Of a DNA stretch of 37,575 nucleotides, positions 26,041 through 33,173 are shown piece after piece. The stretch comes from an uncultured Geobacter sp. (GTDB lineage: Bacteria; Desulfobacterota; Desulfuromonadia; Geobacterales; CAIOGM01): positions 1 to 37,575 of the forward strand of contig CAIUWK010000044.1 in assembly GCA_903902855.1 (NCBI GenBank), written 5' to 3'. Below the pieces are notes generated by a model that saw only the letters and a program-made list of their open reading frames with translations, did not search any database and was not told the DNA's origin. Position numbers and translations under genes: made by a program. Each line of letters starts with the position of its first letter. The first letter of the stretch is position 1.

Positions 26041-27246
26041 CTACAGGCACTGATTGAAAATCTTGATCATATCCTGCAGACCGGTATCCGTGGGATTCCC
26101 TTCGGTGCAGATATCGTTCACGGAGAACCGCGACAGACCTTCGATATCCTTCTCAAGCAGGCCGAGATCCCGGAAGGTCTTGGTGATCCCCAGATCGGCT
26201 TTCAGTTCCAGGCAAGCATTAATGAAGGCGTCGCCGGCCTGCATGTCGGACATGCCGCAGACGTTGATGCCGGCAGCCTGTGCCATCATCTTGAACCGCT
26301 CGGGGCAGGCAGGGAGGTTGAACTTCATGACCGGGCCAAGACCGATGGCGTTGCAGAGCCCGTGAGGAGCATCATACATCCCCCCCAGAGCGTGGGCCAT
26401 GCTGTGAATGAGTCCGAGACCGGCACTGTTGAAGCTGTAGGCTGCGGCCATTTCGGCCCAGACCATCGCTTCGATGGCCTTGTCGTTGTTTCTGTTCATG
26501 GCCGATTGCCGCAGGTTGGCGAAAATAAGGGAGATCGCGCTCAGGCCGGGGCCGTAGGCGGAAATAACCCCCAGACGGGAGGTGATGGCTTCAACACCAT
26601 GGGCAAGGGCGTCCATCCCGGTGTAACCGGCCAGGTCGCCCGGCATACACTGATGGATCAGCGGGTCATTCACCGATTTGCTGGGGGTGCAGTTGGGATC
26701 GAAGAGCGCCATCTTGTACTTCTTGTCCGTATGATTGATGATGGAGAAGCAGGAGACTTCCGAACCGGTTCCCGAGGTGCTGTTGATGGCAAGCTGGGGG
26801 ATCGTGTTGGCCTTGGTCGCCTTGAACGCACCTTCGAAGCTCCGGACATCCTGGCCGTCATGGCTGTGAACGAGTTTGATGGCCTTGCAGGCGTCATGGG
26901 AACTGCCGCCGCCGAGACTGATGATGCCGTCGAATTTGCCGGCGGCCAACACCTTGGCGCCTGCCATGACTTCAAAGTCTTTGGGGTTGGGCGTTACCTT
27001 GTCAAACACCTCGGAAGAAACCCCGGCAGCCTTCAGTACTCCCTGGATGGTCTCGACGATCCCCGTCCCCCTGAGGCCGGTGGTGACGATGAGGGCATTG
27101 GTCATCCCCAGGGCCCTGGCGTCGTTGCCGACCATGGTATGTGCGCCCCAACCGACATTCACGGAAGGATAGGCATGCATCATCTTGATGGGGTATTCCA
27201 GTCTCTCATTCTTCAGGGTCCGTTTGACGTCTTTGTTGTGTGACAT
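26041..27246 (-). CDS. Iron-containing alcohol dehydrogenase (adh1), group III
   Basis: The 401-residue NAD-dependent enzyme has DNPKD-type region TPNPKDFEVMAGA, the coenzyme loop ISLGGGSSHDACKA and metal ligands Asp212, His216 (MDALAHGVEA), His281 and His295 (HSMAHALGGMYDAPHG). These match lactaldehyde/propanediol and methanol-type Fe-ADHs. The start is the ATG at 27246 with AAGGAGG 9 bases upstream; the frame is open further upstream to 27486 but that stretch contains the promoter. A sigma-54 promoter is found at 27378-27394, giving a leader of about 120 bases. It is probably the main alcohol-oxidising enzyme of the locus; the alcohol is unknown. Confidence 0.94.
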   Translation of the reverse strand: MSHNKDVKRTLKNERLEYPIKMMHAYPSVNVGWGAHTMVGNDARALGMTNALIVTTGLRGTGIVETIQGVLKAAGVSSEVFDKVTPNPKDFEVMAGAKVLAAGKFDGIISLGGGSSHDACKAIKLVHSHDGQDVRSFEGAFKATKANTIPQLAINSTSGTGSEVSCFSIINHTDKKYKMALFDPNCTPSKSVNDPLIHQCMPGDLAGYTGMDALAHGVEAITSRLGVISAYGPGLSAISLIFANLRQSAMNRNNDKAIEAMVWAEMAAAYSFNSAGLGLIHSMAHALGGMYDAPHGLCNAIGLGPVMKFNLPACPERFKMMAQAAGINVCGMSDMQAGDAFINACLELKADLGITKTFRDLGLLEKDIEGLSRFSVNDICTEGNPTDTGLQDMIKIFNQCL

Positions 27247-27377
27247 GGGTGCTTCCTCCTTGTGGGGTGTGTGCTGCTCTTCCGGTAACTTCGTTTTATG
27301 ATCTCTGGAATACGGAGCAGGAGTTCTTCGTCTAAAGCTGAAATTCCTTGCTTCGCTGCTGCATCTACGTACCCTAT

Positions 27378-27394
27378 AGCAAGGAGGATGCCAA
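27378..27394 (-). promoter_or_regulatory. Sigma-54 (-24/-12) promoter of adh1
   Basis: The minus strand reads TTGGCATCCTCCTTGCT, with GG and GC 12 bases apart as required for RpoN. Consensus is TTGGCAC-N4/5-TTGCA; the differences are C to T at the end of the -24 box and T in place of A at the end of the -12 box. It is followed by ATA. The 303 bp between adh1 and the radical SAM gene hold no gene; upstream activator sites would lie in 27400-27549. Confidence 0.8.
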
Positions 27395-27549
27395 CTCATA
27401 GATTGACGTAATAACAGTAAGTTACAAAAACATGGAGAAGTGATCAAGGGAGTGGCGGAGAGGGGTAGCGTGGAGTTATGAAACATCTTTATGAAAATAC
27501 GGTGTCACGGCCACTAGGGATATTATCTACAGTGGGGAATTTTACCCCG

Positions 27550-28650
27550 TCAGGAGAGATGACGGCTACCTGTTCCTGTACCCACGGCTCGTCTCACCCC
27601 ACAGCGATCATCCGGGGTCAACAGATTTCCGTGACTCCCCCAGGCCCGCCCCATGCATCCTCCGGCACAGGCCACCTGTTCCGGGCAATTGCGGCACTCC
27701 GGCAGGGTTGCTCCCCGACGGCGGCTGATCTCTGCCAGGGACGACCAGAGTGGCGCACCTTCACTCAAGGCGGCAGCCAACCCTTTATCGAAAACTCCCG
27801 AGACACTGTACTCATCGGCGTGACAAAGGGTGCAGGGGTACAGCTTCCCCCCGGGGGTGAGGTAGGGATTTTCCACGAAGGTACAGCATTCCGGACGAGG
27901 CGTTTGCGTTCCGTGCCACTCCAGCGCGGCCGTTGTGCCGATTCGTTCATAGCGCCGGCGAAACTCCTGATCTGTCTCGAACCGGTGCAGGAGGTTCAGG
28001 TACTGCTGCGGGTCGGGAGGCGCGATGGAGTGTCCCGTGCCCCGGCCGCAGCGGACCAGCGCACCGGTAACAACGGCGCCCACGCCCAGCGATTCGCCCA
28101 GCTCCAGCAGGTTGGGAATTTCCGCCAGATTGTGGCGCATCTCCGTAAAAAAAAGAGTCACCCTGGGGCCGAGCCCCTGCGCTGTCAGCCGCTTGATCCC
28201 CGCCACTGTTTTCCTGAAGCCCCCCTCCCCTCGAACCGGATCGTGGGAGACGGGGGACGCCCCGTCCAGGCTGATCTGGAGGGAAAGTCCGGGAAAATCG
28301 AGTTCACGGAGCATGGCTGCCGCTTCGTCACTGAAGAGCGTGCCGTTGCTCTGAAGGTAGATCGAGGAAAAGCCGCGACTCCGGGCAGCGGCCATGAAGG
28401 TCAGCCAGTGGGGATGAAGGAGCGGCTCCCCGCCAGTGAAGCGGATTCCGCTCCCCCCCAGAGCGGCAAGTTCGTGGATGATGGAGAGAATCGACGGCAA
28501 CGGCAGGTGGGGAAAGGAGGATGGTCTGCCGGAATCGACCCAGCAGTGGGAACAGGCCAGGTTGCAGGAACCGGTGACGGCAAGCGTCAGGGTCCGGGGA
28601 GAGCGGAGCCCTCTCTCCCCAAGTGGTGCCAAGGGATCAGAAGAGGTCAC
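27550..28650 (-). CDS. Radical SAM protein with SPASM-type C-terminal cysteines
   Basis: The 366-residue protein has the cluster motif CNLACSHC (Cys29, Cys33, Cys36), FTGGEPLLHP and QISLDGAS, typical of radical SAM enzymes. The C-terminal third carries many Cys residues (CCTF, YPCTLC, CRNCPEQVACAGGC), the SPASM pattern of auxiliary iron-sulfur clusters. SPASM enzymes modify peptides or proteins (PqqE, anaerobic sulfatase maturase) or small molecules. The start is a GTG at 28650 with a weak site. It lies 116 bp after the NtrC-type regulator and upstream of the adh1 promoter on the same strand. Its substrate is unknown; an ADH or the small Cys-rich protein are candidates only by position. Confidence 0.9.
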   Translation of the reverse strand: MTSSDPLAPLGERGLRSPRTLTLAVTGSCNLACSHCWVDSGRPSSFPHLPLPSILSIIHELAALGGSGIRFTGGEPLLHPHWLTFMAAARSRGFSSIYLQSNGTLFSDEAAAMLRELDFPGLSLQISLDGASPVSHDPVRGEGGFRKTVAGIKRLTAQGLGPRVTLFFTEMRHNLAEIPNLLELGESLGVGAVVTGALVRCGRGTGHSIAPPDPQQYLNLLHRFETDQEFRRRYERIGTTAALEWHGTQTPRPECCTFVENPYLTPGGKLYPCTLCHADEYSVSGVFDKGLAAALSEGAPLWSSLAEISRRRGATLPECRNCPEQVACAGGCMGRAWGSHGNLLTPDDRCGVRRAVGTGTGSRHLS

Positions 28651-28766
28651 AAGAAGATTCCGGACAGCTCTCAGGAAAAACGGGGAGAGACGAATGGCGA
28701 TAATTGCTACATATGAGGAGAATCACCCCGCACCGTTGAAAAAAATGTAGAGAAAATAGACATTCG

Positions 28767-30164
28767 TTATTCCAGACCATACCGCTCCAGCTTGGTATAG
28801 AGGGTTTTCCGGTCGATTTCCAGGATGCGGGCGGCCTTGCTCTTGTTCCCTTCCACCAGTTCCAGAACCTGCCGGATATGTGCTTTTTCCATGACCCAGA
28901 GGGGCTCCGCCGATGCCGCAGTCGTTGCGGTTGCCGCGGTAACCGGTGAGATCACTGCAGGGAGCGGTGTGGGAGTGGGCCGAGGGGGAGAAAAGGGGAA
29001 AAGGTCGGCGGTGATGATCGATTCCGGGGCAAGGATGCAGGCGCGGCGAATGGTGTTGCGCAGCTCCCGCACATTGCCCGGCCAATCGTAGGCGCAGAGC
29101 GAGGCCACGGCATCCGGAGAAAACTCCCATCCCCCCAGTGGCGCGGCATTGGAGCTCTTGAGAAAAAACCACGCCAGGGGCATGACATCCTCCTTCCGCT
29201 CCCGCAGGGGAGGGATATTGACCAAAAGGAGGTTAATCCGATGATAAAGGTCGTCCCTGAATTCACCCCGGTTGACGCACTCCAGCAGATTCTTGTTGGA
29301 GGCGAAGACAAAGCGGACATCAACACTGATATCACGATTCCCCCCCAGCCGGCGAAAGGTGCTCGTCTCCAGCACCCGGAGGAGTTTGACCTGAACATCC
29401 AGGGGCATTTCGGAAACCTCATCCATGAAGAGAGTGCCGGTATCGGCCAGCTCGAAGAGTCCGGCCCTCCCCTTCACCGCCCCGGTGAATGCCCCCTGCA
29501 TATGTCCGAAGAGCTCGCTCTCGGCGGTATGGACGTTGAGCCGGCCGCAGTTCACCGTAACAAAAGGCTTGTTCACCCGGGAACTGGCGTCATGGACGGC
29601 CCGGGCAACCAGCTCTTTCCCTGCGCCGCTCTCCCCGGTGATGAGCACATGCTCGTCAACCCTTCCCCAGCGTGACACGATATCCAGAACCTTGAGAATC
29701 GCCTGACTTTTTCCGACGATCTGATGATTCTCAAACTTGCTCACCTCCAACTTCAGGTTAATATTCTCCAGTCGCAACCGATTCTTCTCGGCGGCCTTGT
29801 CGATGACCATTTCCAGTTCATCAAGTTTCACCGGTTTGGTGAGATAATCGTAGGCCCCCTGCCGGATACACTCCACTGCGGTCTCGATAGTGCCGTGGCC
29901 GGTAAAGATGATAATCTCCGGCAGGGTGGACTCGTACCGCATCCGTTCGAGAACTTCCACCCCGTCCATCCCAGGCATCCTGATGTCAAGAAGAACCACA
30001 TTGAAGAGCTCCACCCCGAACTTGGCAAGCCCTTCGATGCCGTCGGCGGCCGTCTCCACCTTGTAGCCGCTGCGGGTCAGCTCTTCCCGGATGAGATCCC
30101 TGAGCGGTCTCTCATCCTCAACAACGAGGACCTTGATCCCCTTCCGTCCGACACTCCCCATCAT
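28767..30164 (-). CDS. NtrC-family sigma-54-dependent response regulator
   Basis: The 465-residue protein has three domains. The receiver has phosphoacceptor Asp60 (LLDIRMPGMDG) and Lys110. The AAA+ domain has Walker A GESGAGKE (177-184), the sigma-54-contacting GAFTGA loop (224-229) and Walker B FMDE. A proline/alanine-rich linker leads to a Fis-type helix-turn-helix (NKSKAARILEIDRKTLYTKL). It should activate RpoN promoters, three of which are found close by. The start overlaps the stop of the kinase gene as ATGA, so the two form a two-component pair. Confidence 0.96.
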   Translation of the reverse strand: MMGSVGRKGIKVLVVEDERPLRDLIREELTRSGYKVETAADGIEGLAKFGVELFNVVLLDIRMPGMDGVEVLERMRYESTLPEIIIFTGHGTIETAVECIRQGAYDYLTKPVKLDELEMVIDKAAEKNRLRLENINLKLEVSKFENHQIVGKSQAILKVLDIVSRWGRVDEHVLITGESGAGKELVARAVHDASSRVNKPFVTVNCGRLNVHTAESELFGHMQGAFTGAVKGRAGLFELADTGTLFMDEVSEMPLDVQVKLLRVLETSTFRRLGGNRDISVDVRFVFASNKNLLECVNRGEFRDDLYHRINLLLVNIPPLRERKEDVMPLAWFFLKSSNAAPLGGWEFSPDAVASLCAYDWPGNVRELRNTIRRACILAPESIITADLFPFSPPRPTPTPLPAVISPVTAATATTAASAEPLWVMEKAHIRQVLELVEGNKSKAARILEIDRKTLYTKLERYGLE

Positions 30165-31360
30165 GTCGGCAACCTCACGGTAAAACAGGCACCTTCATTC
30201 TCACGGGTTTCCACGCTGATCTCCCCTCCATGACGATGGATGATATTGTAGGTTACCGCCAGCCCCAGGCCGACCCCCTGACCGACGGTCTTGGTGGTAA
30301 AAAAAGGATCCCAGATCTGGTCCAGCAGGGACTGGGGGATACCGCAGCCCGAGTCCTTCACCGTTACCAGCACCATGTTCCCTTCCACGGAACTGGTAAT
30401 GGTGATTCGGCCGACCCCCTTGATGGCCTGAAGGGCATTCATCACCAGATTCATAAAAACCTGCCGAAGGGCTGCCGAATCCCCCTGAATTAGCGGTAAA
30501 TCCGGGGTAAAGAGCTCTTCGATGGTGACTTTTTCGGCGGTGGCCGTAGGTCGGACCAACTCCAGCACCTCCCGCACCACCTTGTTAAGATCGACATTAT
30601 CGATGGAACCGTCGGATTTTCTACTAAAAGTGAGGAGACCGTTGATGATCCCCTTGCAACGGTAGGATTCGCGAATGATCACGTCCAGATAGCGCTGGAA
30701 CACCTCCATTCGCCGGTCACCTGCCAACTCCGGATCATCCCGAAACCGCCTGGTAAGTGCCTCGGCATACCCTGCCACGGAGGTGAGCGGGTTATTGATC
30801 TCATGGGCCACCCCTGCGGCGAGAAGCCCCATGCTGGCCATTTTTTCCGTCTGTATGAGCTGGAGTTCCTGGAGGCGTCGGTGGGTCACCTCCCGGAGAA
30901 AGAGGAGTGCCCGGTGCGTGCCCGGGGAATCTTCGATGGGAGTGGCCGATGCCTCGAAATACCTGGCTCTACCGCTCTCCGAGGTGGTGAAGGCAAGATT
31001 GCGGCTCTCGCCGTTCAAAGCCGCCGCCACGATACAATCATCATGGGTGTGCTGTTCCCGCTCGGGATGGAAGAGCCTCCGGCAGGAGGAACCGAGCATG
31101 GTCTCCAGGGGAAATAACCGTGGACAGACATGATTGCGGTACTGGATGAAGCCGTTGGCGTCATAGATGGCCACACCATCGCCGATGGCGTCGAACACCG
31201 CCTGGAGTTCGTACTGCTTGGTCCGGAGGCTGAGGTTAGCCGCTTCCAGTTCCTGGATCTTCTGCTTGACGTCGGAGTAGAAACCGATCTTGGAGCTGTC
31301 CATCCCCAGGAGGCGGTCAATAGTTCCCTCATCGATGGGGGTGCGTTTGATGGCCTGCAT
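30161..31360 (-). CDS. Cytoplasmic PAS sensor histidine kinase, partner of the NtrC-type regulator
   Basis: The 399-residue protein lacks membrane segments. A short coiled coil (about 28-50) leads to one PAS domain (51-160), then HisKA with AAGVAHEINNP (His186) and a HATPase domain with LRQVFMNLVMNALQAI, DSGCGI and GVGLGLAVTYNI. The PAS domain has Cys79, Cys93 and Cys109 around SCRRLFHPE, two of which align with the kinase at 20.3 kb. This suggests a redox, metal or cofactor signal rather than an external ligand (inference). The start ATG overlaps the adh2 stop as TGATG, so enzyme, kinase and regulator are translationally coupled in series. Confidence 0.95.
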   Translation of the reverse strand: MQAIKRTPIDEGTIDRLLGMDSSKIGFYSDVKQKIQELEAANLSLRTKQYELQAVFDAIGDGVAIYDANGFIQYRNHVCPRLFPLETMLGSSCRRLFHPEREQHTHDDCIVAAALNGESRNLAFTTSESGRARYFEASATPIEDSPGTHRALLFLREVTHRRLQELQLIQTEKMASMGLLAAGVAHEINNPLTSVAGYAEALTRRFRDDPELAGDRRMEVFQRYLDVIIRESYRCKGIINGLLTFSRKSDGSIDNVDLNKVVREVLELVRPTATAEKVTIEELFTPDLPLIQGDSAALRQVFMNLVMNALQAIKGVGRITITSSVEGNMVLVTVKDSGCGIPQSLLDQIWDPFFTTKTVGQGVGLGLAVTYNIIHRHGGEISVETRENEGACFTVRLPT

Positions 31361-32529
31361 CAGTAGGCCCTTTCCAGGATGGACAAAAGATCCCGCTTGG
31401 TTGCCTGACGGGGGGAGGTGAGGATACAGGCGTCGTTAAGGGCCCGGGTTGCCAGCTCGGGGAGGTCTTCCCGGGCTACCCCCAGGCTCCGGAGACTCCG
31501 GGGGGCGCCGCTGGCGTCCAACAGGGAGTCGATGGCCTCCAGCACCGATTCCGAGGTAGCACTCTCACTCCCCTCACACTTCACGCCAAGCCCCCAGGCC
31601 AGCTCCGGGAGCTTCTCCTGCACCACGGGGAGATCATACTTCATCACCTCCGGCAACAGGACCGCGTTGACACTGCCGTGATTGGCGTCGTAGTAGCCGC
31701 CGATGGGATGGGCCAGGGCGTGGACGATCCCCAGGAGGGAATTAGAGAAGGCCATCCCCGCATGGAGGGAGGCCCGGGAGAGATTTTCCAGATCATCCCG
31801 CCGCCGCTCTTTTACCCCCCGCACAAAACTCTGGGAGAGGAGCCGCACCGCCCGGATAGCGTGAACGTCCGTCAAGGTGGTGGCCGCCACGGAGAAGAAG
31901 GCTTCCACGGCGTGGCTCATGGCGTCGGTGGCGGTGGTGCAGACATATTCATCGGGAAGAGTTTCCAGGGCATCCGGATCGGTGAGGCTGATATCGGCGG
32001 CAACACAGCGACTCATGATGGTCATCTTGCACCGCCGCCTGCTGTCGTTGATAATGGCGAACTGGGAAACATCCGCGCCGGTGCCGCAGGTGGTGGGACA
32101 GAGGACCATGGGGGGGAGTGGGCGGATAATCTTGTTGGCCCCCTCAAAATCGTAGATCCTCCCGCCATTGGAGACCAGGATAGCGATCCCCTTGGCCGCG
32201 TCCATGGCGCTTCCTCCGCCGAGACCGACGATGACATCCGCCCCCTGCCGCAGATACTCCTTGGCCCCCTCTTCCACCTCGAAATCCTTGGGGTTGGAGG
32301 TAATCTGGTCAAAAAAGACGAACTGGAGACCCGCCTCCAGGAGACTGACCATGACCCGGTCCACCCACCCTGCCTTGAACAGCCCCTGATCGCTCACCAG
32401 GAAGACCTTGTGGCCGCCGAGACGGCGGGCGCAGGAGCCGACGTGACTCAGCATCCCCCTGCCGAAGATGATCTCCGGGACCTCAAATTTGCAGTGTTGC
32501 AGACCACTATCCTGAATCGGTAACGCCAT
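31360..32529 (-). CDS. Iron-containing alcohol dehydrogenase (adh2), coupled to the two-component system
   Basis: The 389-residue Fe-ADH has TSNPKDFEVEEGA, coenzyme loop VGLGGGSAMDAAKG and metal ligands Asp202, His206 (TDAMSHAVEA), His270 and His284 (HALAHPIGGYYDANHG). It differs clearly from adh1 (for example CPTTCGTGADVSQFAI). The ATG at 32529 is chosen for its AGGGGGA site with 7-base spacing; a GTG at 32547 is less likely. It is the first gene of the operon adh2-kinase-regulator, under a sigma-54 promoter at 32594-32610. That layout predicts autoregulation. Substrate unknown. Confidence 0.93.
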   Translation of the reverse strand: MALPIQDSGLQHCKFEVPEIIFGRGMLSHVGSCARRLGGHKVFLVSDQGLFKAGWVDRVMVSLLEAGLQFVFFDQITSNPKDFEVEEGAKEYLRQGADVIVGLGGGSAMDAAKGIAILVSNGGRIYDFEGANKIIRPLPPMVLCPTTCGTGADVSQFAIINDSRRRCKMTIMSRCVAADISLTDPDALETLPDEYVCTTATDAMSHAVEAFFSVAATTLTDVHAIRAVRLLSQSFVRGVKERRRDDLENLSRASLHAGMAFSNSLLGIVHALAHPIGGYYDANHGSVNAVLLPEVMKYDLPVVQEKLPELAWGLGVKCEGSESATSESVLEAIDSLLDASGAPRSLRSLGVAREDLPELATRALNDACILTSPRQATKRDLLSILERAY

Positions 32530-32593
32530 CGAGTTCCCCCTGACCACTCACGCCTGATTCATGGTAACAGGCTCTTTCACAAGGAAGGAGTAT

Positions 32594-32610
32594 AGCAAAA
32601 CATATGCCGA
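32594..32610 (-). promoter_or_regulatory. Sigma-54 (-24/-12) promoter of adh2-kinase-regulator operon
   Basis: The minus strand reads TCGGCATATGTTTTGCT then ATA, with GG and GC 12 bases apart. It shares GGCAT-N6-TTGCTATA with the adh1 promoter. The first -24 base pair region is weaker (TCGG rather than TTGG). The leader to the adh2 ATG is about 54 bases. Confidence 0.7.
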
Positions 32611-32718
32611 ATAGCCAAACAAGGTTTTTATTATTTTCAGATACGACTCCGGAGCTTTTGGAAATGCCTCTCCTTGCACCTCACGAGCCCCCTGCCGTCA
32701 TGGGAAATATCTCCACAA

Positions 32719-32777
32719 TGTAGCGTACTGCAACAGAGCGGACAACATGCCGTAATTTAAGATAAATATATTTTATC
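32719..32777. promoter_or_regulatory. Candidate activator-binding region between divergent sigma-54 promoters
   Basis: An imperfect dyad TGTAGC-N5-GCAACA lies at 32719-32735. A palindrome GATAAA-TATAT-TTTATC lies at 32761-32777. Both are 90-170 bases from the two -24 boxes, the usual distance for NtrC-type activator sites or a bending site. Apart from promoters and these elements I see no gene in 32530-33173. Confidence 0.35.
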
Positions 32778-32869
32778 GCCCCATAACTACCCACTACACA
32801 TCCACGACATACTCTTGAGTAACTAGCTATTTTTACAACTTATTTTTATAAAAACCATTGTTCTATATT

Positions 32870-32886
32870 TTGGCATCAACCTTGCT
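32870..32886 (+). promoter_or_regulatory. Sigma-54 (-24/-12) promoter of the porin transcript
   Basis: The plus strand reads TTGGCATCAACCTTGCT, identical to the adh1 promoter in both boxes, with GG and GC 12 bases apart. It faces the porin gene, whose ATG is 288 bases downstream, and is divergent from the adh2 promoter. Confidence 0.8.
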
Positions 32887-32961
32887 GAAGGTAGACATGA
32901 TCGTTTATGCCGAATATCACTTCTTCTTGCCGGTTACGAAAGATGAATTCCGGACTGGGAG

Positions 32962-33075
32962 AGGTGGCGGCACAGAAGAACGGCGTTACTATCACTCATG
33001 AAAAGTAAGCCGCCGTGAACGCCACTTGTGGTTGTTGGAGCGGGGATTACGCCTTCGGTCCCTGCTCCTTTTTTT
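32962..33075 (+). ncRNA. Structured leader RNA or small RNA upstream of the porin gene
   Basis: An outer stem AGGTGGCG (32962-32969) pairs with CGCCACTT (33020-33027). Inside it, GGC-TTACT (32982-32990, one bulged G) pairs with AGTAA-GCC (33004-33011). A strong intrinsic terminator follows at 33037-33075. From the sigma-54 promoter the transcript would be about 175-180 nt. It resembles no riboswitch class that I can place; attenuator leader and free-standing small RNA are both open. Confidence 0.5.
33037..33075 (+). terminator. Intrinsic terminator inside the porin leader
   Basis: GGAGCGGGGA (33037-33046) pairs with TCCCTGCTCC (33059-33068), ten pairs with one G-T, loop of 12, then seven T residues. 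It lies between the sigma-54 promoter and the porin start, about 100 bases before the ATG, so it would stop transcription unless opposed. Confidence 0.85.
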
Positions 33076-33173
33076 AAATCGCCGTTTTCGACCGGAAATC
33101 AGGTTTCACTATCAATGCCCTACCCGAGCGGATGCATACGACCGGATACGGCTACCCACAAGGAGGAGCACCT

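Noticed and set aside
27247-27486. N-terminal extension of adh1 to 27486
   Set aside because: The extension has no homology, no ribosome site, and runs through the sigma-54 promoter; the ATG at 27246 has a strong ribosome site.
20317-32529. Bacterial microcompartment for alcohol metabolism
   Set aside because: No shell protein genes or encapsulation-peptide-bearing enzymes are seen among the alcohol dehydrogenase genes.
32887-33075. GEMM (c-di-GMP or cGAMP) riboswitch in the porin leader
   Set aside because: The GCAAACC and GGGACGCAAAGCC core strings of this class are absent.
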